DNA from: Saccopteryx bilineata
Taxonomy: Eukaryota; Chordata; Mammalia; Chiroptera; Emballonuridae
Direction: 5' to 3'
Assembly (NCBI RefSeq): GCF_036850765.1
Contig: NC_089498.1
Coordinates: 50,953,795-51,017,794 of the forward strand
DNA: 64,000 bases
Below, piece by piece: positions 23,543 to 35,285 of the stretch; position 1 is the stretch's first letter, and each line of letters starts with the position of its first letter. The position numbers were made by a program, and so were the translations under genes. The notes beneath the pieces were generated by a model. The model worked only from the letters and a program-made list of their open reading frames with translations, made no database searches and was not told the origin of the DNA.

Positions 23543-25521
23543 CTGTAATAAAGCAAGCAGTAAAAAGCAACATGAGAAGATGTGAATAAAACCAAATGTG
23601 GCTGAGCTCTTGTAATGCATTTCCTTCTGAGTTATACTATGTGCTGCTATGTGTATCGACTGTTTCAATTATATGTATTTGTCTCTTTATAAGTTAGCGT
23701 TTGTGTGTCAAATTTTCCCTTAATAGTTCTGTTGCTAAGTTGCATATAAGCTGCCAGCAGGTTTTCACAGTGATAAATTGGCCACCGTCCATTAAGATTT
23801 TGGTTATAAGTTTATTATCTGAAGATATTGAATTCTCTATCACCAAGGCAGAATTTTTTGTAATATTTTTCATGTGTTAAATTACATATTTACATAATTA
23901 TAAAATTCTAAGACACTTTAGGTTACTTATGGGTGGAATATAATCTCCAGAGTACAATGAAGTTGAAAGGATCCAATAAAGAAATATTATCAATTATTAA
24001 CATTTTGGACTGGGCAGCCCAGTTAGGCCTTTCTGGCTGCAAGCCAGCAAAACATCTTGCTCCTTAACTACACAATAAGAAACTTTACACTGGGAAGGAG
24101 GAGAGGCTTAAAACTGGGGCCCTACTCAAGAAAGAGGAATCTATGAGGCTATTACATTGTCCTCCATATGTGCTTCTCTGTGAAGTAGACTTTCAGTCTG
24201 TTGAACAGGTAGGAACTAACAAACAGAGATGGTTGGACAGTATTGATGTTTCTCAAGTCAAGCACTTCTTAAAACTTGTCCTCAAGAATTAGTGAAGTGG
24301 TTCTATTCTGACACAAATTTTTGACATTGCAAACAGCTCCAGATAGTAGCTGAAAACAATAGTTGAAAATAAAAGCTGTGTATAGATTTATATGTGTGAC
24401 TCACTTATATGTATCATTGGAATACACAAAAGACAAATATGGCTCTCGACAAATACTTGATAGATTATTGTATTTCTTATCAAGGAGGCAAAGTGTTGTG
24501 ATAAACTTTTGTGGCTTCTTTCTAATAAGAATGTGATGGGCTGCTATTTTATATAAAGAAAAGAAATGATATAAAGTGCTCCTGCAGGAATTCCCTTTCA
24601 TAGTAGCTGAGTGTCACCCTTATTATCTAATGTCATGAGCAATTCAGTAGTTTCTGGACCACTGAAATCTCCTGGAAAAGATTGTGCTTCATAGTCATCC
24701 AGGCCATTTTGTTCAGCCTCTGGGGCAACTTATCCCGGGTTCTCTGTTTCTACCCTAAATTTTAGTAGCAGGATCCAGTGTCAAAGATGTTGGAACACAC
24801 TGAGAGAGAGAAGCCAGCTGATATTCAACTATGCTATGTTGCTGTTGAAGTAATTAGAAGAAATGGAGTATTGAAGTAATGAGGTAAATTTGTATAAAAG
24901 ATTCTTTATATCATCGGTTCTTTCCTGAAGAAGATGAGAGACCTAAATAGGTCTTTGCTTATAAGCACTTTCATATCAAGAGAGACATTTGTAATGGAAT
25001 GATTACATACTGTACAGTCAGATTTCTTATTATAATTGATTTTGTTTTGCATTTCTCTGCCACCCCAACAGTGTTTTACACTCAACATTGTATTTTAGTT
25101 GTTTGGTTTAGACATTTCAAGAGCTAAAACAATATCTCAGTAATCTATATAGCTCAAGCTCAGCAAAATTTCTTGCACATCATAGACATTCAAAATTATT
25201 ATAGAATAAATGAATAATTACATCCAAAGGTCAATTTATCACTTTTCTCTTCCAGTGGATTCTCTAACATTATTAGTCTAATTTCCCAAATTGAAAACCT
25301 ATAATGATGCATTCTTTTTACTCACCCCTATATATAATCAGTTACTGGATTCTTTGAATTTACCCCTTATAGTCCTATGTAGAGCCCTCTTCTACATTCC
25401 ATTCTCACCTGAGTTCAAGCTCTATTCCTTCCTATTTGTGTGACTGTAGTAACTTTTAACTAGTTCCAATTATATCTTCTGGTCTACTATATAAAAATTC
25501 AACTCTCAGTAGGTTCATTTT

Positions 25522-25881
25522 CTTTTTTTTCTTTTTTTTTTTCTTTTTCTAAATGAGAGGAAGAGCGATAGAGATAGACTCCTGAATGTGGAATGACATG
25601 CATTTACCTAGCAACCCCTATCTGGGGCCATGCTCACAACTGAGCTATTTTTAGTGCCTGAGGAGGAGACTCCACAGAGCCATCCTCAGTGCCCAGGACT
25701 GATATACTTGAACCAGAGCTATGGCTGCAGGAAGAAAAGAGAGAGGGTGAGAAGGGGGAGGGGGAAGAGGAGAAGGTAGAGAAGCAGATGGTTGCTTCTC
25801 CTATGTGTCATGTCCAGCAATTGAACCAGAAACATTTACATGCTGGCCCAATGCTCTACCCTGAGCCAACGGGCCAGGCTT
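25522..25881 (-). mobile_element. RHIN-like SINE, old copy
   Basis: The target-site duplication GGTTCATTTT is at 25512-25521 and 25882-25891. The family order is recognisable but many positions differ, and the CTCF-like core is destroyed. Confidence 0.85.
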
Positions 25882-27728
25882 GGTTCATTTTATTAAATTT
25901 TAAACATGATTATTGTTTCACTGCACAAAAACTTTGTCTCACCTTGTTTAACAAGTTAAATATAAATATCCATATGTATACTCAAAAGCTTTTGTAGTTC
26001 CCAGGCACACTTATTTTTTATTTTCCCATACCATATTATAGTAAAATATAATTATAATTTTAGTGCATATTTAATAATAATATTAAATATATATTTAGCT
26101 CCAAAGTATATGTGTTTGTTGCTTTAAAAATATCTAGCTATAAATATATATAGCTTTAAAATTGGGAAAAATTTGAATACTTTTTCATTGTAATTATTCT
26201 AATGTTTTTAATTATTCATGAATTAATCATAAATTAGCAGTTAATTACAAAATCATATAATAAATAATCATAAATTAACATTCAATTCAGCAATCATTAT
26301 GTATACTTGGGGATGGTTTTCAATTAAAAAAAATCTAACCTGCTAATTATTTTCATAGTAAGAACATTTTTATGATATTTAATGTAAAAATCAACGGTGA
26401 TAAAAGAATGTTTTGCTGCATAGACACATTAAATATGCATTAATTTTGCTTTGCAGTTTTCTTTCTGTGTTTTGAAGTCAGTCCTTTTCCCCAGGACTCT
26501 ATCGTTTCTGTAGATCCTGGAGGAAGGAGCTCTTATGCCTGGGCCCCACTGTATCTGAAGGGCATATGCTGGGAGCGCCTCCATTTGCCTTCCAGATCTA
26601 CTGCCTGCTGGGCTCTAGCCTCTATGCTCTGGGGTGGGAGGTCCTCCTCAGAGCTCCTGGGCATTCTGGATTATGAATAGGTTTGGCCCATGCAGAGTCC
26701 TGGCAGGAGATCAGTGAGAGGAATAGCAGTAAGTTCAGACTATTTCTTCTTCTGGCTCCCTCTCTGATAGATCACCTTAACCTGAATGTGTGTCTTGATC
26801 AAAGATCACTACTTCTCTCAAAGAGACCCTGCTTTATACAATCCTCTCTTCTTTAGGTTTTAGTAACCTTCTCCAGCTCCTTGTCCCTTGGACTCCTTGT
26901 ATGCCATGAGCCCTAGGTTCCTGTCCTATCTCTTTTGATTCTCCTACTCCACGCCCATGCCTTTGTAACTGGTCTCTTTGCCCTCTGTGTTTTGTTAGGA
27001 CAGGCAGATGCAAAACCTGACAGGTAAAACAGTCCTATGTGTATTATGCTTTTACAAAATTGGTCTGCTTTTACTGTTCTCCAATCATATTTTGCTCTTT
27101 TTAAATTCTGTGCCTCTGTCTAAGATTGCCGCTCCTTTTCCATGTTTTTTCCTTTAAAATTCTGCCCAATTTTTATGGCTTCTTTTAGCCTCTTCTCATA
27201 TCCATGAAGAATTTCTGATTATGAACCATACCTCCTTATTTTGAACATTCTCACCACTTTATATACTTATATGTATATATGTATATATATATTCTATGAA
27301 ACCTATCTGATTCTTTGCAAAGGCATTTGTGACTTGTCTTATTCTTCCAGAAGACTTTTAACTCTTTGTTTGGCTTGATATTTTTGTACCCCAGACATTA
27401 TTTAGCATGATAAGTGGTCTATGGAAACTTTTAAATGTGTATTGGTTTGATAAGTGAATATATTGGTTTCTATATATAAATCAAAAGTAAGGATATAAAA
27501 TTTAGTTTTTCTTCAGACATTATTCTTGGCAAGGTGAAGATGTTCTAAGGCTTCCAGATTTGGAAGATCAAACGCTGAGGGAAGAATAACAGCTACCTTG
27601 ATATTTTTTTCTGATCATCAGCCTCTAAAATACTGCACAACAAAAGTGATAATGTCTGTGAAGTAATGAGTGAAAATTGCAATGGGGGAAAACGCCTTGA
27701 AATAATCTATCTCAGTACCCTCTTTTTA

Positions 27729-27752
27729 TTTTAAACTTTTTTTCTTTTAGAG
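27729..27752 (-). mobile_element. Ultra-truncated SINE tail insertion with 15-bp duplication
   Basis: A 24-bp T-rich insert sits between exact 15-bp direct repeats (AGTACCCTCTTTTTA at 27714-27728 and 27753-27767). On the minus strand it reads CTCTAAAAG followed by A-rich sequence, like the last bases of a VES-type SINE tail. Confidence 0.65.
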
Positions 27753-27989
27753 AGTACCCTCTTTTTAAAAAACCCCCGAAGGCTAGCAACTTGCCAGAAT
27801 CAGCCAAAATTAGAAATAGAGTTGGACATACAAAGACATGTTCATTGTACTTTCCATCACTTTTCTTTTGTTCATCTGCAATGGACTGAGATCAGTGATG
27901 GAGAAAGCCCAAGTGAGATGGACTCATAGGATTGTTCTTTTGAATAAAATTTTTACACCAAACATATTTCTTTCTTTGTCCTACATTAC

Positions 27990-28087
27990 CTTCCCATTTA
28001 AAGCTTTCATAGCCTCAATTGCGTCTTCTCGGTTATTGAAGTGCACGAAAGCATAGTCTCGGATTTTCTTCACCCTCTCTACTGCAC
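27990..28087 (-). CDS. A1CF: A1CF coding exon, RRM3 RNP1 (residues ~257-289)
   Basis: A short 98-bp exon encoding [16 protein letters not shown] followed by [24 protein letters not shown] (about 266-273) is the RNP1 strand of RRM3. Two bases at the 5' end complete the split Gly codon, and the exon ends in phase 0. The acceptor is ATTTACAG and the donor GTAATG. Confidence 0.96.
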
Positions 28088-28171
28088 CTGTAAATAGAGT
28101 GATAGTATTATTAAAATGTGTTAAAGAATATTGTTGCTTGATCAATTTTAAAAATAAACCTTTGCCTAGAG

Positions 28172-28363
28172 CAGGGGTCTCCAAACTTTTTACACAGGGG
28201 GCCAGTTCACTGTCCCTCAGACCATTGGAGGGCTGCCAAATACAGTGGTCCTCTCACTGATTACCAATGAAAGAGGTGCCCCTTCCAGAAGTGCAGTGGG
28301 GGCTGGATAAATGGCCTCAGGTGGTCGCATTGCGGCCTGCGGGCTGTAGTTTGGGGACGCCTG
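28172..28363 (+). mobile_element. Short non-autonomous hAT-type transposon
   Basis: A 192-bp element with inverted ends (CAGGGGTCTCCAAACT, and the closing AGTTTGGGGACGCCTG). The inner part has the GGCCTGCGGGC phrase typical of hAT MITEs. The expected 8-bp target duplication is not clean: GCCTAGAG against GTAGAGTG. Confidence 0.75.
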
Positions 28364-28969
28364 GTAGAGTGAAGTTAAGGTGGAAACTTGTTTGACATTA
28401 ACTTGTGAGCAGTTTAGCATGACTTTTACCCTCTGTTAGTTCTATTCGTTTGGGTGTATCTTGACAGACCTAGTTTTCTTTTTCTATGCTAGGTTTGCAG
28501 AGACAGTGTAGGATGGGATCTTATTCAGGGGAAATGAAAAGAGAAGATAGGTGATCCTTTCTTTCTCCCGCATCGAAGTTCAGTTATCCTCTTAGATCCA
28601 AGGTCACAAAGCAATTTGAGCTTCTACTCTACTACATGGTTCAGTAGTTATAAATTCTCTTCCTTTGGAATAATGATAGTGCTGTAGTATAAGGATAATT
28701 TTAAAACATTGCAGTCCTTTTCTTCTCTTTCCCCTTGGCATTCAACCCTTGACTTCTGATGACAATGGTTGTAGAGAGCAAGATTGTCTCATCGATTTGA
28801 GGAAATAAAGTTATCTGAGATCATGATAGGATGTGTAACTAACTGAATTCCAACATGGTTTCTTTATCCCTTTAGTGTCAGGTGGGGTAATTTTGTTTCT
28901 CTACCCCATGGCTTGTCTTGGTAATTGAGAAGTAAGAGGTGGGTCATGAAGACCTCTACCCTCCCCATC

Positions 28970-29130
28970 TTTGCTACATTTATTCTTCAGTGCCATCCTC
29001 CATCTTGGCTCTCCTGGACTGTTAGCACCCTGAGAACAGCATCTGCTTCAGAGGCATCTTGGTTTAGTCTTCACCCAGTTTCTAATTAGCGCCTTGTATA
29101 TAGGGGCCGCTCCATAAATATACATGGAAT
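28970..29130 (+). mobile_element. L2 3'-end relic
   Basis: It follows the L2 tail order (GACTGTTAGCACCCTGAGAA, TAGTCTTCACCCAG, GCGCCTTGTATATAGG, CCATAAATATACATGGAATA). Confidence 0.65.
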
Positions 29131-29605
29131 AAGCAAATATTATCAGTCAATTCCAACTCTAACTTCTATCATCTACATTAGTTGGATGGCATTTCAGATA
29201 ATAATTTAGATGTTCTAAAATCCATTGTGCACATGTTGAAGTTGACTTTCATTTTTGAACAATAATGTCCTCTCATACCTGATTTTAGAAATTTTGATAT
29301 ATGAAAATCTAGCCTCACAAAACAGACAAATGAGAAAGTTTGTCTCATAAAAGCTATTTTTCTCTAACTAGTATTCACCACCTGACTTATTTTACTGTCT
29401 TGCTTCTTTAGTATGTAGGAATTTCATCATTTGGCAGAAACAGAGGCAAAACAAAATCAGTGACAATCCATTGGCAATGAAGTAAAAGACTCTGGAATCA
29501 TAATTGAAAAAAATATTACTTTGTTCATTATCAATTTGTCAGCAGTCATCAATTACTGGAAGAGAAACACACCTGCAATCTAAAGATAAGATTATCAGAG
29601 GGCCA

Positions 29606-29776
29606 GGGTTCTCCAGGTGTGGTCCTGAGACTAGCAGTATTAGCTTCAGCCCAGCACTTAATAGAAATGGAAATACCTGGGCCCACCCACAGACCTACTA
29701 AATCCAAAAGGCTAGGGGCAGGTCTAGTAATCTGTTTTAATAAGCCTTCCAGGTGTTTCTGACACCAAACTGTTTT
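29606..29776 (+). mobile_element. MER5A-like relic
   Basis: The phrases TCTCCAGGTGTGGTCCTGAG, CCTGGGCCCACCCACAGACC and GCCTTCCAGGTGTTTCTGAC follow this hAT MITE family. Its orientation is relative to my remembered consensus. Confidence 0.65.
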
Positions 29777-30289
29777 AGGAAAATCAAATTCAGTAGAGTG
29801 GCTATAAATAGAATGTTAGCAGATACTCTTAGGCTACACTGGGATGAACATATATTTTTAGGCCCCACTTTCTGTTCAGATCGTCAGTTATTTTTCTGAG
29901 TGGCATTATACTATTTTAAGGTTAACCAGGGTTAAAATAATATATGATCAAATATTTGCCAGGAATGCTCTGATTCCTCTGAGGGATGTAAGCACATCTT
30001 TCCCCCGGAAAGGAACCTGGTTGGCTCTTACTATTTTTATATAATTAATAGGGCCTGGTCATGCATCTCTCTTCAACATGCAGACTGGGAAAGCTGATAA
30101 GCAGTAACTAAGAAAAGAAGCAGCTTTTTAGTAGTTTCGCATTTCAGTCCTTTCCAAAGAAAGGTAATGTTTTAAGTAGATAAAAATAAGAAGTATTATT
30201 CACTCCGGGAAGGTAGAGAGTTAACAAAAAGTTGGGGTGGTGAGGAAGTATTAGTTATACACACACATCAGTTCTTATGCCCACAACTG

Positions 30290-30500
30290 CATCAACTTTC
30301 AGATCTCAGCTTACATGTCACTTCACCTAAACATGAGTCTTCTGTGCCTCCCAAGAGTAGACTGTCATTCCTGTTATTCTTCTGGAGCATCTTAAACTCC
30401 TCCCCCACACACATCACACTTGTTAGCCCCTCCCACTGTGCCTGGCATATAGGAACTACTAAAGTAATGACAGTTGAATAAATGAGTGAGTGAATGGAGT
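30290..30500 (+). mobile_element. L2 3'-end relic
   Basis: Contains the L2-like GCTTACATGTCACTTC segment and the closing GTGCCTGGCATATAGG with AATAAATGAGTGAGTG. Confidence 0.7.
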
Positions 30501-30550
30501 AAGGGTGGGGCATGGGGGGTCACAAAGTTATTAAGAAGTAGCTCTTAACC

Positions 30551-31304
30551 CAGGCATGGCCAACATACGGCCCACGATTAAATTTTTAATATTCTCCGCT
30601 ACTTTAAAATCTCAGCTACTCAGAAGCAGAAGTGTCTTTGATTATTGGAAATCAAGATATTTAAGAAGATAGTGATATGTGGAAAAGTATTCCACGTGTG
30701 ACTAATCTAGGGTTAACTTCCAATAATTGGTCTAATGGATTTGTGATACTTCTTTGTTTTTTTAAAAATTTCCATTAATAAGATTTATAACTTTTGTACT
30801 CATCTATACTCGATATGAACTGTTTGACTGTTAGCGATGATGTGAAACCCACATTCTTTTAGGTGGAGTTTGCCAGTGCGCACCCAAGATCAAAGAATTG
30901 GTTATTTTTGTGGTCAAGTGTGTTGAATCAAGAGGCATTGTAGCATAAACAATAGCTGCAGTTGATAACTGAAAACGTGTCTAGGCTGTTTGTAAAGCGA
31001 AATAATTGTTTTATTTGCAGTGTAACCCCTTCGAGCTCATTCTGTTAATTAAATATTATTTCAATTGATTGCAATACAGTTTGGATATTTATATGGTATG
31101 TAATTATATTTTTATTAAAATAATATTGTATAGTAAACTTTTTTCACTCACATTTATTCATAAGCAAATTACATAATAAAATTTTGTTTACTTAAACAAA
31201 TCGTTTTTGTATTTAACATTTTTTAATTTTAGTATTTCGTCCAGCCTATGAAAAAAGTTTTCTTTCTAATCTGACCCGGGGGCAAAAACTGTTGGCCACG
31301 CCTG
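30551..31304 (+). mobile_element. 754-bp non-autonomous hAT transposon with perfect 8-bp duplication
   Basis: The ends are inverted (CAGGCATGGCCAACA, and the closing TGTTGGCCACGCCTG). The exact 8-bp repeat TCTTAACC lies on both sides (30543-30550 and 31305-31312), the length hAT transposases produce. The AT-rich interior has no transposase frame I recognise. It is inserted into a MIR-like sequence that resumes at 31313. Confidence 0.9.
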
Positions 31305-31312
31305 TCTTAACC

Positions 31313-31440
31313 AGACCTGGATTAAAATCCAGTATTTGCTACTTGCTTAATTGCTCTGGGTCCTAGTTTACTAATCTAAGAAATAATTTAAGTAATAAAG
31401 TAACGTGTATCAATCACAGGGTTGTTGTGAGAAATGCATG
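31313..31440 (+). mobile_element. MIR relic interrupted by the hAT element
   Basis: MIR-like phrases (CTGGATTAAAATCC, GGTCCTAGTTTACTAATCTA, CACAGGGTTGTTGTGAG) continue after the hAT duplication. A short piece of the same repeat appears to precede the hAT insertion. Confidence 0.65.
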
Positions 31441-31652
31441 CCATGTGCCATGAAAGTGCCCGCTGCGGAGCCCGGCCCACCGTGAGGCAGTCGGGCATTT
31501 GCAGTCCCTGCAGTAGTTATGGATTTCTAGCCTGGATTGGAGCCACGCTGCATAAGAAAGTGGTGGGAAAGGCAGAGTTTCTGAAGGCTAGAAACAGACA
31601 AATCTCTGGTGAAGGGATTTTAAATCTTTAAAAAGTGAGAAATGATATCTTT

Positions 31653-32190
31653 TTTTTTTTTTTTAAGATTTTATTTATTTTTAGAGAGAGAGAGAAAGGG
31701 AGGAGGAACAGTCCTGCATCAACTTCCATATGTGCTTTGACCAGGCAAGCCGAGGGTTTTGTTTGTTTGTTTGTTTTTGTTTTTTTTTGTTTTTTTCTTT
31801 TCTTTTCATTTTTCTGAAGCTGGAAACAGGGAGAGACAGTCAGACTCCCGCATGCGCCCGACCGGGATCCACCCGGCATGCCCACCATGGGGCGACGCTC
31901 TTCCCACCAGGGGGCGATGCTCTGCCCCTCTGGGGCGTTGCCATGTTGCGACCAGAGCCACTCTAGCGCCTGGGGCAGAGGCCAAGGAGCCATCCCCAGC
32001 GCCCGGGCCATCTTTTGCTCCAATGGAGCCTTGGCTGCGGGAGAGGAAGAGAAAGAGAGAGAGAGGAAGGCGCGGCGGAGGGGTGGAGAAGCAAATGGGC
32101 GCTTCTCCTGTGTGCCCTGGCCGGGAATCGAACCCGGGTCCTCCGCACGCTAGGCCGACACTCTACCGCTGAGCAAACCGGCCAGGGCCC
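31653..32190 (-). mobile_element. Chimeric SINE: RHIN-like element fused to a VES-type 3' half
   Basis: One exact 16-bp target duplication (GAGAAATGATATCTTT at 31637-31652 and 32191-32206) surrounds the whole unit. On the minus strand it reads as a full RHIN-like SINE (32190 to about 31812, intact B box GGTTCGATTCC), an A/C-rich linker with CAAA repeats, then the 3' half of a VES-type SINE (about 31756 to 31653: GCCTGGTCAAAGCACATATG, CT-rich, A-tail). No duplication separates the two parts. Confidence 0.88.
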
Positions 32191-32918
32191 GAGAAATGAT
32201 ATCTTTACTAATCAGCTCAAACTGTTACACCTGACACAGCGCCCAGAGTTGGAAATGGGCAACATGACTATGTAAAGTGAATATTCTCGGGCAGTTTTAA
32301 CATAATGGCACCAAGGTCCATCTTGATCCACGAGAGATTTACTGCCTAGAGACATGAACATTCTCACTTATGGAAAGGTGTTGCCACAGTGATAAATTTA
32401 GGTTAGAATGTCTTCTAAGACACTTTAATCCTAATAGATAGTCTGCTAAACAATGTGACCCACAGTCCAAATATTTGGGAAATTCGGCATCCTCTATTTC
32501 TTCTTTTGGAGACTTCTAAAGCCTCTTTGTAGGTCAAGGATTATGGTCAGTCCCACAATGAAAAGAAATCAGTTTAATTTTGTTGAATCTGGTGTTTACA
32601 AACTGATTCTAGTAACATCTGCTAAGAGTTTATAGAACTTATGTTCTTCAGAACTGGCTTTGGGAAATGCTTGCTGGGACACTGTTTCTGGAAATGCTTT
32701 ACCTGTCGCAGTGTTGTAGCTCCTACATGAGAAAAAGGGACGGGAAGGCAATCTCATGACTTCACACTGACACTGAAAAGTATTGAGAAGATGAGCAGCA
32801 ACTAATTATTCCCTTCTACCATCCTCTATTCTTTTCCCTTCTTCACCCAAATAAGTTTCCTAGAATTCATTGTCACCTATTTTTGTACCCAAAGTCACAG
32901 TCATATGCCATGAGACTA

Positions 32919-33130
32919 GTAGGTCCTAAGTGGGGGTACTTTTGCCCTTTCTGTTACATGTGGCAATGTCTGGAGACAGTGTTGATTATTATATCTTGGA
33001 GGTTGCTACTGGCATCTAGTGGGTAAAGGCCTGGAATACTGTGAAATATCCTATAAGGCACAGGACAGACCTCCTCTATAAAAAATTATCTGGTTCCAAA
33101 TGTCAAGCGTACTGAGGTTGAGAAACCCTG
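32919..33130 (+). mobile_element. MER20-like hAT relic
   Basis: The landmarks GGCAATGTCTGGAGACA, GCTACTGGCATCTAGTGGGT, CACAGGACAG and GAGGTTGAGAAACCCTG are in MER20 order. Confidence 0.85.
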
Positions 33131-33499
33131 CATTAATTTATAGGTATGGCCTTGTATTCATTAATACAGTAAGTATTTATGGAGTATCGACTATATCTTG
33201 TAGACAGGAGCTGAAGAGACAATAAGAATAAAAGGAACTCCTGAATTTATAGTTTAGTGAAGAAATATGTATTCGTTAAATAATCACATGGATAAAAGGT
33301 AAAATTATAATGTTGATACATGTTGTAGGACTATATGTCCCTTTTTCTAATCTAAAGGTAGGAATATAGTTTAGTAGTCTGCATGCAATTATAAATAAGA
33401 TAAATGCAAGCTATCACATTTAAAGTTATGGAAGTCATCATAAGCATAAGTGTTTTTAATGTACATTTTGAAAAAGCACTATTCTATAATAAGTCTTAC

Positions 33500-33664
33500 C
33501 TGGTTTAATATTGTTGAATTCTTTTTCAATCATCTCTTCGGAGGTAGACAGCATTAGGTTTCTTACATATAGGATTTTCACTGAAGACATTGTGTCTTCA
33601 TCAACTTCTACTTCTGGTTCTGCCCAATCTACTGCAATAGGGTGTCCCCATAATTGAATTCTTC
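33500..33664 (-). CDS. A1CF: A1CF coding exon, RRM2-RRM3 linker and start of RRM3 (residues ~202-257)
   Basis: A 165-bp exon encoding [18 protein letters not shown], an acidic linker ([11 protein letters not shown]) and the RRM3 RNP2 strand KILYVRNL (about 231-238). It ends in [13 protein letters not shown] plus one base of a Gly codon. The acceptor is TCAACAG and the donor GTAAGA. It is separated from the RRM2 exon by a 17.3-kb intron packed with mobile elements. There are no disruptions. Confidence 0.97.
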
Positions 33665-34057
33665 CTGTTGAAAAGAATTACAGGTACGATAAATTATGTA
33701 TAAATCAGGACAACATTGTCTCAGTTCAGACTGGTCACCTTTGAAATAGACCTGACTGTTAAGATCTTGACTGAACAAGAAGAGCAATATTAAAAGAAGT
33801 GATTATTGATTTTAAGAGACATTTCAAATAAATGTAGGAGCTGGCTAGAAAGGAGTTCTGTATGATAAGTTGCTTATTATAATTATAAAGGGAACTAGGA
33901 TGTGGTTAGAAACTGAATAGAAATGAGGCAGTGATGGGCATGTTTGGATCTCAAAACAGCCCCACAGGGTGAAGGTAGATGTTAGTGAGACAGCAAAATG
34001 GGAGAAAAGAAAATAATGGATTTAGGGCACAGACACCAAGTCTGACTTCACAAAATA

Positions 34058-34777
34058 CAGTGGTACCTTGAGATACGAACAGACCAACATACGGATTTTT
34101 TAAAGATACGAGCTGTGACTTGGTCCATATTTTTGTTTGAGATCCGAGCAAAATTCCGAGATACGAGTCATGATTCGGGAAGCTGCCGCTAGTTGGCGGG
34201 GTTGGCGCATGGGTCCAGTATCGGCAGCACAACACCAGTATCTTGTTCTTTCTCACGTGTTACCCGCAGAATCAAGTAGAATCTCATGTGCTGTACTCAT
34301 TCTTGCATCATTTTTGCATTTTTTTACTAACTTTTTTGTGTGCTATCATGGGGCCAAAGAAAGTGAGTGTAAAGGACAGTGGTGAGAAGAAGAAGAGAAT
34401 GATGTCGATAGAAGTAAAGCAAAAAATAGAAAAACATGAGCGTGATGTACGAGTGATGGAACTGGCAAGGCTGTACGACCGCAAACATCTACAATTTGTA
34501 CCATCCTTAAACAAAAGGATGCCATCAAAAGTGCAAATCCTAAATAACACTTTTTTCTTTTATTTCATATATTTTGTTGTGCAAAAGTATACATGTGTGT
34601 TTTTTAGTTAAAAACATGTCTTTTTTATAATTTAGGATGCTTTGGGGATGTTTCACAGGGCTGGAATGGATTAAATCAATTTCAGTTATTTTAAATGGGA
34701 GAAATTTGATATACGAGTTGACTGACTTACGAGCTTGGTTACAGAATGAATTAAATTCGTATCTCAAGGTACCACTG
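34058..34777 (+). mobile_element. Internally deleted Tigger-type DNA transposon
   Basis: 720 bp with perfect 22-bp terminal inverted repeats (each beginning CAGTGGTACCTTGAGATAC) and TA on both sides (34056-34057 and 34778-34779). An open frame beginning at 34350 gives MGPKKVSVKDSGEKKKRMMS then IEVKQKIEKHERDVRVMELA, the N-terminal DNA-binding start of a Tigger/pogo transposase. It leaves the transposase sequence after about 45 residues, so the catalytic core is missing. Confidence 0.9.
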
Positions 34778-35096
34778 TATTAGAAAGGTCACTAGGAAGT
34801 ATTTCTGCTGCTGTTGGAATTTGTGTGGCTAGGTGCTACCAACTGTGCTGTTTAAAAAATAGTTCACGGACACAGGTAGGCAGGACTCAGACACCCCTAG
34901 TTTGTTCTCTGTCTATTTCACTTGGTCAGGGCTCAAAACCACTATCTTCTCTCCTAGTTCTTTCTCTTTCCGAACATGTACAACTTGTGAATCTGGAGAA
35001 AAACAATTTCTTAAAAATCCAATTAATAAAAAAAGGACAATGGAAGAGTTTATATTAACAAATTGAACTCTTCTCAAAAGGTTAGTGTTATCCATG

Positions 35097-35098
<2 letters not shown>

Positions 35099-35127
<29 letters not shown>
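35099..35127. repeat. (AT)n microsatellite
   Basis: A run of about 13 TA units after ACA. Confidence 0.9.
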
Positions 35128-35144
35128 TGTATTCCTATACATTG

Positions 35145-35285
35145 CAGCTTATCGAGTGTCTTGCACTATACTGTGTGTTTCCTATATGCCATCTCAATCA
35201 CTTCTCACAGTAACTCGATGGAGAGGGGAATGACTTAATTTTATAGACAAGGCAATAAACTTTTGAGAGGATAACTTGTCTCAAC
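35145..35285 (-). mobile_element. MIR relic
   Basis: Reversed MIR order: CCATCTCAATCACTTCTCAC, then ATTTTATAGACAAGGC and TTTGAGAGGATAACTTG. Confidence 0.6.

Larger units (their letters stand above)
23543..27989 (-). other. A1CF intron, 4.4 kb
   Basis: It contains an old RHIN-like SINE (25522-25881), an AT-rich block (26000-26440), a GC-richer block (26480-27010) that looks repeat-derived but that I cannot name, weak L2-like sequence near 27060-27450, and a 24-bp insertion with target-site duplication near 27729. The stretch 23550-25500 shows nothing I recognise with confidence. Confidence 0.75.
28088..33499 (-). other. A1CF intron, 5.4 kb
   Basis: It contains two hAT-type elements, L2 and MIR relics, MER5A-like and MER20-like elements and a chimeric SINE, each listed separately. 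The unannotated stretches 28364-28960, 29800-30280, 32210-32915 and 33135-33495 show no feature I recognise. Confidence 0.8.
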
